From Cladochytrium replicatum (taxonomy: Eukaryota > Chytridiomycota > Chytridiomycetes > Cladochytriales > Cladochytriaceae), in the NCBI GenBank assembly GCA_025526935.1, contig JAHLKD010000085.1:124001-188000 (forward strand): a stretch of 64,000 bases of DNA. Direction: 5' to 3'. The translations under genes and the position numbers were made by a program. Below the pieces are notes generated by a model, which saw only the letters and a program-made list of their open reading frames with translations, was not told the DNA's origin and made no database searches. Shown here in pieces: positions 55,790-64,000 of the stretch (positions are counted from its first letter, which is position 1; the number at the start of each line of letters is the position of its first letter).

Positions 55790-56640
55790 CCGAGATTCTG
55801 TTCATCACAATGGTTAAAAGTTGTGTTCGTAATTAGACAGAAGCTCTGATCTTTCATTCAGTGATGGATGCAGCCGTCAGACATGCTACAAGTTCTGTTC
55901 GTCGCCATGGTTTAAGTTCTGGTCGTTACTATGGTGCAAGCTCGGTTTGTCACTATGGTCCAAGTTCTGTTCATCACGATTGTTCATGTTGTGTTCCTCA
56001 TTAGAAAAAGCTCTGATCTTTAGTCCAGTGATGAACTCAATGTCATCCCATCGGATATACTTCGTTTTCGCATTCTCGAAGCTTGTCACGACTCTCCTTT
56101 AGCTGGTCATTTCGGAGCAGCTAAAACTTTGGAATTAATACTTAGTGATTCTACTGGCCCGGCATCATTACCAAATAGGTCAAACGTTATACACGTACCT
56201 CAGCCATCAACATGCTACAAGTTCTGTTTGTTACCTTGATTCAAGTTCTGTTTGTCACTGAGTCGTCACTATGGTCCAAGTTCTGTTTGTCATTAGACAA
56301 ACGCTCTGATCTTTTGTCGAGTGATGAACACAGTTACACAGCTGTCACACCTTGCTGCAAGTTCTGATCACCACTATTGTTTAAGTTCAGTTTGTCACTA
56401 CAGTACAAGTTCTGTTGGTCACTATGGTCTAGGTTCTGTCTGTCATTAGACAAATGCTCCGATCTTTTGTCAAGTGATATTTGTAATGTTTGACATCAAA
56501 CACTCCAAATATGGTAAGTCTCCAGTTCAGCTGTCAAACATTCTGCAAGTTCTGTTCATCACAAATGCTACAAGATCTGTCCATCTCTATGGTTGAAGTT
56601 CTGTTCCTCACTATGGTGCAAAACTGGACAGTGGTCTTAG
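55790..56640. repeat. Subterminal short repeats, about 21-24 bp unit
   Basis: The word AAGTTCTGTT(C/T)GTCACTATGGT and variants recur more than ten times, with occasional longer units containing GCTCTGATCTTTTGT. In the minus frame 55886-56089 they read as DEQNLDHSD-like repeats, but stops prevent a long protein. Their position near one end of a hAT element suggests transposase-binding sites. Confidence 0.75.
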
Positions 56641-56835
56641 AGTAGCTCACATTCAGCCAAATTTACTTGATCGATATGGTTGTGCAAACAAGACTCTGCT
56701 TTTCAAATTTCAGACTGTTCGCAATTAAGAAACCAAAAAAGCTCTCTTTATTAAATCTCAATAATTTCAACCAACAGATCTTAATGAGTGGGTTAATATC
56801 ATTTTTCCTCTCCATGTATGAAGATCATTTTCCCC

Positions 56836-59681
56836 TCAGGTTGTTAGCCCCGTCCCAAACTGTACTTCCTCAGATTCGATACCAAACATTTCCACCAAAT
56901 CGTCCTCATTCACAGAACCCTCATCTGCAACCTGCACAGACCATCTTAACTTGTCCAAGTGCTCCATAAGTCCACCAACTGCCCACCAATTTGTCAAACC
57001 CATGATTGCTCCGAAAGTTCGTCCGGACATGTTATGGCGGTTCTTCTGCAAAGTAAGACCACCTGCTGAGAAGAGACGGTCTGATGCAGCACTAGAAAGA
57101 CAGATCACAAAATGGTCGTGGGCGACAAGTGAGAGCAACGGGTAGTCAAGGGCGTAGATCTTCCACCACTCGAGAGGGTTCACTTTCTCATCGGCAGTTG
57201 GACTGGACAGGAACTGCTCAAGTTCGTCCTCCCATGTACGCACCTCATCAAATTTAAATAAACAATAAACATCAAGTGGATTTTCTATGATGATATATGT
57301 TACCTTGTGTGCTGCTTTTCCTCTTGATCCACCCCAAATGAGTGCATCAAGCCCATTCACAGAAGCCGTGGAATCAGTCTGGTTGTCCCTGTAGATGCCC
57401 GGGTTTTCATCTGCATACCGCTTAACTGTTGTTTTCAAGCTAGCAATGCCCAATCATGTAGGGTAAATTTGGATTGTGAAACCATGAATACATACTGCTC
57501 TTCCATCTCTTTAGATATACGTGAACCCCACTTGTTTTGCTTGAAATAAACTCGCTTATGACGTGGATCCAGGATCAGTGCTGTGACTGTCACCTCGTCA
57601 TTAGTAGCATTATAGTAGTCGTGGATCGTAGTCCAGCATGCTAAAAGTACAAAGTATCACTTTGAATTCAAATGAGCTCATAACCTTATCATACAGTGTG
57701 CTGCTTTTTTTACAACTTCAATCGTGCTTGATTGTCCTTCCTCAACTTTGTTGAACATGATGTTGAACAGGGGAATGAGCTCGTTGTATGTAACTTGAGT
57801 TTCGCTCTGCACACGTTTGGTGAGTAGGTCAAATACTTCGAGAAAATCTGCAATATCGGCCATGTCCTTCCAGAATAGATCATCAATGCTGGTCCCTGGA
57901 GGCACTTCATCTTGAAGTTTTCTATCAGCATTGACCAGTAATTCAATTGCCTTTTTAAGTACTGGTGTCAGATAATTGATTCTTCCCGAAGCCCAATCTT
58001 CACTGCATAAAATTACCTTGCAGACCCTCAATGCCGTCACCATCATTGTGTAAGTTGAGTTCCAGCGAGTTTCATTATCCAGCTGCAGTTTGTTGTTGAT
58101 GGGACTGCTGTGGAGTGTCCATCATGGTTTGCTCATGCAACGATTTCAATTTTTCTTGCTTCTGCGGAGATAATTGAGTCTTGACAATGATGTGTCGAAG
58201 CTATTTGAGCAAGAAATTGAATCAGTCAAATTTGCAATTTTTACACCTTTCCGTACTTAAAACATCTACTCCGTCCTTGATAACTGTGAGGCATTGCTTG
58301 GAGACCAAATTAACGATATGTGCAAAGCATCGGACAAATGTGCGGCTTGCAGGCTGCTCAACATTTCGTGAGCAGCCTGTCTCTTGTAAAGCTTTGGTAA
58401 ACATTTCGTTGTTCGAAGCATTATCTGCTGTGATCCAGCCGATCCAATAAACAAACTGTAAGGATATCATGATCGAAAGTTGAGCGGTCAAGGAAATCTT
58501 ACCTTTTCAAAAAGATTATATTCATCGATAATGGACACAAATGCATCCCGAATTGCTTTGCCTGTATGGCGTCCAGAGGCCCCCTTGAAACCAAGAACAC
58601 AAGCACAAAGTTTCCAATCTGAATCAATCCAGTGGCCGGTGACTCCAATGAAAGGTTTCCCTGACTTGCTCGTCCACATGTCTGTTGTAAATGACATCCT
58701 CCCTGGAACAAGACCTAGGGGAAGAATTATTGAGCATAAGCAAGGACATAAATTCATGGATATTTGTCAAAACTGAATTGTGCTTACCTGCAATTTTCCT
58801 TTTGACTTGCCTAAGTTCAGCAGAGTAGATCTTCATGAGGAGCCGCTTAGTCGTCTGAGGTGAGTGATGGACAAACTCTGGGCACAAGTATGACAAAAAT
58901 CGACGGAAGTGGAGCCGGGATGACAGATTAAAAGAGAGGCCATCGCAGACAATTGCCTCAATGAGCAATCTGTTTGCTACTTTTTGCTTGAATGACCGCT
59001 GCAGAGATTGTGAGTAATGAGGTAAACTCATTCGATTCCAGACTTACGCGGTGCTTCCCACTCTGCACTTGAAGCATTTGCCCCACAGTCATTTTGGACT
59101 TTTTCAGCCCTTTATCAATTTCATCAAGGTCAATGGAATGCCTAGCGCGAAGATGTCCCTTCAAAGCATTGGTTAAAAAAAACAGAGCAAGAGGCTGCAT
59201 TTAAAGTTGCAAGACTTACCCTCTGATTTGTTGTCGAACTACTGATAACCTTGTAGCGCACCATCTTCTTCATTTGTTGGCATTTGATACAAACGTCGTA
59301 CTCAACCTCAACACCGCCCTCCATTTGCTTCTCTCGTTTATAGTAGCTGTGGATACTCAATGAAAATCTTGTGTCAGTCCTGACTCTGGCAGCATCTTGG
59401 GCCATGCCGAGTTCAGAAGTTGGTTCTGCTGCAGTAAACGAGCCCTGGTTATCAGCCTCCCCCTCACCCTCAACTGCTAGTGCTGAGCTTGACAATGATC
59501 TGCGTGAAGTATTCAACTTGCGTCGTTTACAATTGCGGGAGTTGTTCTGGGTTTCCCTCTCACTTTCAAGCGGTGAAGATGTTGATGAACTTTTATCAAT
59601 ATCCTCTGGTTCTTCATTGTAGATGTTGCCCTTATTTTGTTGTTCTTTCGATCTATTTGACCTGTATCCTAGGTAAGTCAA
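56836..59681 (-). CDS. hAT family transposase with BED zinc finger
   Basis: Multi-exon gene inside hAT1, read leftward. The N-terminal part (59681-59142) is acidic/Ser-rich, then has a BED finger: CIKCQQMKK and, after a short intron, LKGHLRARHSIDL. Downstream: LIEAIVCDGLSFNLSSRLHF (about 58950), FTTDMWTSKSGKPFIGVTGH (about 58700; the TDxWTS motif), WITADNASNN (about 58430; catalytic Asp in DNASNN), RCFAHIVNLV (about 58320), and ADFLEVFDLLTKRVQSETQV (about 57830). At the C-terminal dimerisation region are EWWKIYALDYPLLS and SSAASDRLFSAGGL (about 57160-57060). The final exon ends at 56836. Introns near 58490, 58750, 59035 and 59200 have GT-AG ends. All expected motifs are present and I found no clear disabling mutation, so the protein may be functional. 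The true first ATG is uncertain; an ATG near 59733 on the minus strand followed by a GTAAGT donor is a candidate. Confidence 0.85.
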
Positions 59682-60067
59682 GTATCATTACAAGCCTGAA
59701 ATTCCTACTTACCTCCTTTTTTCTTTTGGCATTTGCTTGATGTCTACCTCAAATTACAAGAACAATCAATGAAAGTCCAAGTTACAGCACAAACTGTTTA
59801 AGGGGGAATCGGGAGTGTAAGAGTATTAATGTTGGGTGGGGAGTCTGGAAACGTATTACGACGCACAATATTCAACAAATATTTGCCCAAGCCTTGCCGC
59901 CAATTTGCCAAATAGGTAGGTACCATTTGTATTTGACAAATTGGCACCCCTATTTGCTCAAATCACATTTGAGCAAATCAGGGAGCTCCCCTTGATTTGA
60001 CTCGCGCAAATAAGTGCAAATAAAATTTGACAAATCAAATAAACAATTTGACTTGTGGCAGACCCTG
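59371..60067. repeat. Left arm of large inverted repeat (hAT1 transposase 5' end and TIR)
   Basis: This stretch and 60121-60772 are reverse complements over about 650 bp with a few substitutions and small indels. Opposite-strand frames encode almost identical 86-aa peptides. The 53-bp spacer is LINE sequence. Confidence 0.9.
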
Positions 60068-60120
60068 GGCCAAGCCAATATAGCAGGAACAAACGAAGAC
60101 ATACTGTTGGGAGATGTTGG
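60068..60120 (-). mobile_element. LINE family A copy 1, continuation between two hAT elements
   Basis: The 53 bp match 62850-62902 of LINE copy 2. The first eight bases are the right target duplication of hAT1 (GGCCAAGC). The last eight, GATGTTGG, directly precede the CAGGG terminus of hAT2. Confidence 0.85.
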
Positions 60121-61140
60121 CAGGGTCTGCCACGAGTCAAATCGTTTATTTGATTTGTCAAATTTTATTTGCACTAATTTGTGCGAGTCAAATCGAGGGG
60201 AGCTCCCTTATTTGCTCAAATGTGATTTGAGCAAATAGGGGTGCCAATTTGTCAAATATTGTGTGTCGTAATGTGTTTCCAGACTCCCCACCCAACATTA
60301 ATACTCTTACACTCCCGATTCCCCCTTAAACAGTTTGTGCTGTAACTTGGACTTTCATTGATTGTTCTTGTAATTTGAGGTAGACATCAAGCAAATGCCA
60401 AAAGAAAAAAGGAGGTAAGTAGGAATTTCAGGCTTGTAATGATACTTGACTTACCTAGGATACAGGTCAAATAGATCGAAAGAACAACAAAATAAGGGCA
60501 ACATCTACAATGAAGAACCAGAGGATAGTGATAAAAGTTCATCAACATCTTCACCGCTTGAAAGTGAGAGGGAAACCCAGAACAACTCCCGCAATTGTAA
60601 ACGACGCAAGTTGAATACTTCACGCAGATCATTGTCAAGCTCAGCACAAGCAGTTGAGGGTGAGGGGGAGGCTGATAACCAGGGCTATTTTACTGCAGCA
60701 GAACCAACTTCTGAACTCGGCATGGCCCAAGATGCTGCCAGAGTTGGGACTGACACAAGATTTTCGTCGCTGTGGTCTCTGGTAAAACCTGATTTAAAGT
60801 TATATTCTTAGAACATATTTCTAAATATAATTATTATAATTATTTCAGCATATTGATTCTTTCCGAATCTTCATAATATGTATTTATTTCCAACCAATAC
60901 ATATCACCTGCTGGTGCAAAATTAAAATACAAGTATTAAACTTTTGTTTCTTCCCTTTTTTAGTACATATCTTTTGATGATAAAATGCATAACAAAAAGG
61001 TAACTTTTTTTTAACAATGTTATCTATTTACTTTGCACACACAATGCATAACAATAAAAAACATCCGAAGTGCCTTACAAGATGGTCATGGAGCAGCACA
61101 TAGTGAAGCTCGCTCATCATAAGGAAAATCAACAAAGCAA
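60121..61140 (+). mobile_element. Second hAT copy, internally deleted and incomplete
   Basis: It begins CAGGGTCTGCCACGAGTCAA and runs in the opposite orientation to hAT1. Transposase N-terminal coding is present to TDTRFS (about 60768), then the sequence jumps to the equivalent of 55785 in hAT1, deleting some 3.6 kb with all catalytic motifs. It continues as the inverted equivalent of 55785-55400. No second terminus with GCAGACCCTG or matching GATGTTGG duplication is found in the window, so the far end is lost. Such a copy could only move with a transposase supplied by hAT1. Confidence 0.8.
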
Positions 61141-61149
61141 AATAGAGGA

Positions 61150-62229
61150 AGTTTTTTATATTTTTTATTTTTTTTAACAATATTATTATTTATTTTGCAC
61201 ATACAGTGCATAACAAAAAACAACACCCAAAGTGCCTTACAAGATGGTCATGGACCAGCACATAGGGAAGCGCGCGCAGCATAAGGAAAAGCAACAAAGC
61301 AAAACAGAGAATGTAAACTCAAACCTGTGGCTACCCGTCAGATACTGCTAAGGTGCCAAAAAAACAGGTGAGTAATAAATAATGAGAAAAGAAAACGTTA
61401 AAGATCCACAAATGCAGGGCCAAAGAGGGAGTCTGGAGGAGAAACTTCTAATGGCAGACCCATACAGTGAAGCCAAATCTTATGGAGACAACGAAAAACT
61501 AGATACCACGGTGCAAGATTCGCTGGGTTGACAATGCGAAGTGGACGAAGGCTATCAATTGCAACGTCAAGCGGAAGTTGTAAAACAGGAACAGGAACAG
61601 GAGGCAACAATAGGTCAAGACGCAAACATTCTGAAACATGAGATCTAGAGAGAGTTGCAGTGCGGCAGTGACAACACTGCTTGCGGGGGTGATAAAACAA
61701 ACGTCCAAGGCGATACTGCAGAAGCCTCAAGATTGACGAAATAGGGAAGCATGGAGGAGCAATTGCTAGCGCATGAGGGTGTGCAGATGCAAGGGGAGCA
61801 AAGCTAGCAGCTATAGAACCATAGGCAGATGAGGCTACTTGGTGAAAGTGATTTGCGATAACATCAGAAGGTTTGGGAACTACAACATTTGCAGCCGGGA
61901 AGAGGAAGTGATTGTTGAAAGGGACAGGAGAACAACGAAAGTGCTTTCCCTGGTGAAGAAAGAATGACAACATAGAGTGAACCATATCAGGGGCATCATC
62001 ATCCAGCCAACGTTGAAACATCTGAAACTGCAGATATTGAAGCCGAAACTGAAGGTCAGGAAACTTAAAAAACAGTAAAACCCCAGCAATTGAAGTAGAA
62101 AATGAAAGGCGAAGAAATCGACACAAACATTGGTGAATAAAAGTCCGAACTGGTTTGCAAACAGCAACAGAGGGAAGAATAAAATATAAACCAAATTCAA
62201 GCGTAGGTCGAATAAAAGACAAAAGCAAG
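61150..62229 (-). mobile_element. LINE family B, 3' half
   Basis: The minus frame 62229-61398 encodes the C-terminal part of a LINE ORF2: LLLSFIRPTLEFGLYFILPS, RLQYLQFQMFQRWLDDDAPD, and a Cys/His patch CCHCRTATLSRSH. It is related to, but clearly distinct from, family A (LLFLSFIRPSLEFGLALIRP). It ends with the 3' tail containing the ATGTGCTGGTCCA word. The reverse transcriptase core is absent (5' truncation). Confidence 0.8.
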
Positions 62230-62230
62230 A

Positions 62231-62496
62231 TTTTTTTTTTTTTGAACTTCATAATATGTATTTATTGTCCAACCAATACATATCACCCGCTGGTGCAAAA
62301 TCCAAATACAAGTGTAAAAATACACGTAATTGGCAGCACATGGGGAGCCGTGCGAGCCGTAGATTTTTTTTTTTTTGAACTTCATAATATGTATTTATTG
62401 TCCAACCAATACATATCACCCGCTGGTGCAAAATCCAAATACAAGTGTAAAAATACACGTAAATTGGCAGCACATGGGGAGCCGTGCGAGCCGTAG
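62231..62496 (-). repeat. Two tandem LINE family A 3' tails
   Basis: Two near-identical copies of about 130 bp (62231-62360 and 62363-62495), each starting with a T-run on +, so the poly(A) is on the minus strand, and ending GGGGAGCCGTGCGAGCCGTA. The second is the tail of LINE copy 2; the first is a separate, extremely truncated insertion. Confidence 0.85.
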
Positions 62497-64000
62497 GAAA
62501 AGTAAAATGTTTCAAAACACTAAGGCATATCCAAATCAACAAAAGCAGACAAGATACAATCAGGAGCTGGAGACAAAACTAACTCATAACCAAGACAGTT
62601 TGACCAAATGCGGTTAAGTGCACGAAGAACAAGAACCCACTGGGAAAAAGCAGGGGAAGGATAAAAAGGCGGTGGTGAAAGCATATCAATTGCAATGTCA
62701 AGAGGTAGGCGGGGATCGTCAGGCGGGCCTAAATCAAAACTAGCAGACAAACTAGCACGCAAATGTAGACACACAGAGACATGGGCACGCGACACTTAAG
62801 GGGCATCATGACAGTTCCGACAATAAGGTCGGGGGTTTGGAAACAGGCGGCCAAGCCGATATAGCAGGAACAAACGAAGACATACTGTTGGGAGATGTTG
62901 GTGTGGGGGTAGCAACAAAGGGTGGCGAAGTTTCAAATTGCGGACAGGGGCAAACGAAACTGCAATTGGTCCATTATGCGCAACAGCTAAAGACTGAAAA
63001 TGCAACATCAACGGATGAAGTGGGAGCACAGCAGGCATAGGAACAATGAGATCATTGTGACAAGCGGAAAAATAAGGAGATGAACCATAACCGACTGGAG
63101 ATGACCGATAGAATTGCAACACAGCAGCAGGTAACAGAGGGCTGGAATCACTAGACCAGCGAGCAAACATACGAGCCTGAAGGTATTTCAGCCTGAACTC
63201 AAAAGTAGGAATTTGCGCTAACAGCAACAAACCAACACGCGAAGTGGTATGGGCTATCGAAAACAGACGACACAGTGCATGATAACAAAAACGCTCGAGT
63301 ACCTGAAGCTGAGCAGTGGAAGGCCGAATAAGTGCTAAACCAAACTCAAGTGAAGGTCTAATAAAAGACAGAAACAACAACCTGGCAACACGAGGAGCAG
63401 ACCCACCAAAGTACGAGACATAAGGTGCAAAAAGATACAATGAGGCACGAGCTTTCTCTAAGCGATGATCAATAGTTGCAGCAAGATCAAACCCTTCAAT
63501 AGTAAAATAGTGACCAAGGTATCTAAATGAAACCTCTACAGGGAGGGCAGAGCCATGAAGCTTCAAGGGGGTGGGTAACCGTTGAGAAGATAACACAGCA
63601 CACTTTGAAGGTGAAAACACAAAATGAGAAGCTAAAGCAAAATCTTCACAAATTTTCAATGCACATTGGGCTTGCTCAGGGGTGGCAGAAAACAGAGCTA
63701 TGTCATCAGCAAAAAACAACGAATTGAAAACAGGAGTGTTATAAGAAAACCTAGCAAGATGAGAAGATTCACGACGAAGGAGCTGTGCTAAAGGATTGAT
63801 GAAAACTGAGTACAAGAACGGAGACAAAACAGAACCTTGAAAAAGACCTCGTGGAAGCGAAAACAAATCAGAAGAACGATTCTCTATAACAACCTGAGAA
63901 GAACAACGATCAAACATACTCATCAAAACAGAGATCAAACGGTTTGGAATTCTGGGAAATTGACGAAGACGTTCCCACAAAAGAGGCCTATGCACAGTAT
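62497..64000 (-). mobile_element. LINE family A copy 2, reverse transcriptase ORF, runs off the window
   Basis: The minus frame from 63995 to 62796 encodes a non-LTR reverse transcriptase: LPRGLFQGSVLSPFLYSVFI (motif around QGSVLSP), FFADDIALFSATPEQ (catalytic FADD), the thumb with LGHYFTIEGFDLAATIDHRL, and the C-terminal region NPRPYCRNCHDAP. One TAA (62793-62795) interrupts the frame exactly where copy 1 has GAA, after which VSRAHVSVCLHLRASL continues to 62520. The palm start and any endonuclease lie beyond the edge. This copy is therefore nearly intact apart from one nonsense change. Confidence 0.88.

Larger units (their letters stand above)
54323..60067 (-). mobile_element. hAT transposon, about 5.7 kb, with terminal inverted repeats
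   Basis: The termini are CAGGGTCTGCCACGAGTCAA on the left and the complement ending GGCAGACCCTG on the right, bounded by the 8-bp duplication GGCCAAGC. This is diagnostic of hAT elements. Both ends contain repeated GAGTCAAAT-type words. The element carries a transposase gene read on the minus strand, a cluster of short subterminal repeats at 55.8-56.6 kb, a tRNA-like sequence and 5'-truncated LINE tails embedded near the left end, which lengthen it. It sits inside LINE copy 1. Confidence 0.92.

Noticed and set aside
1-64000. CRISPR arrays, rRNA genes or bacterial operons
   Set aside because: No regularly spaced identical repeats with unique spacers, no rRNA-like blocks, and intron-rich genes throughout point to a eukaryotic nuclear contig.

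Overview
The window looks like nuclear DNA of an early-diverging, zoosporic fungus, most likely a chytrid (Chytridiomycota). The protein-coding loci are intron-rich, with most introns about 50-70 nt, GT-AG ends and CTAAC-like branch points. The repertoire is fungal: SWR1 subunit Swc2/YL1, a vacuolar-type M28 peptidase, a PF05426-like lyase, MATH-BTB and VWA-Vint. Relic F-box/ankyrin-like sequence carries the VDVLEWW signature that I associate with chytrid gene families (from memory). All exon models were built by hand from reading frame, splice signals and family motifs; nothing was searched.

Layout. 0.2-4.1 kb: an NTF2-like protein with Jupiter-type C-terminal motifs, then an unknown protein ending in a CaaX box. 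4.2-6.6 kb: two decayed Copia fragments in inverted orientation. 7.2-7.9 kb: a broken Asp/Glu/hydantoin racemase. 8.7-11.4 kb: Swc2/VPS72, interrupted by a probable U12-type AT-AC intron. 11.7-20.8 kb: gene-poor, with F-box/ankyrin and Copia relics and one two-TM protein with a PPxY tail. 20.8-25.4 kb: a complete M28 aminopeptidase in 12 exons, a dead CAAX protease (Rce1) gene, and a dead second M28 copy. 27-50.7 kb: a gene-dense block with two uncharacterised proteins, an RVxF-ankyrin protein resembling PP1-binding ASPP proteins, a large multipass-membrane/AAA-NTPase/helical-repeat protein, a secreted alginate-lyase-fold protein, a damaged SAM/HMG-type gene, a MATH-BTB protein and another uncharacterised gene. 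52-53.9 kb: a VWA-Vint pseudogene.

54-64 kb is a transposon nest. A LINE on the minus strand is split by a 5.7-kb hAT element whose boundaries (CAGGG...CCCTG) and 8-bp target duplication (GGCCAAGC) can be read directly. A second, internally deleted hAT copy lies inverted 53 bp away and forms a large palindrome with the first. Several 5'-truncated LINE tails of two families are embedded in and around them, and a longer LINE reverse transcriptase ORF runs off the right edge.

The most unusual features are the AT-AC intron in the YL1 gene; repeated micro-exons (11, 12, 12, 14, 21, 21 and 23 nt) in four unrelated genes, several of which carry the residue or turn a domain cannot do without; and the membrane-anchored AAA-NTPase protein, which resembles the regulatory half of soluble adenylyl cyclase but has no cyclase domain. 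I see no operon-like or co-functional cluster, CRISPR array or rRNA gene.
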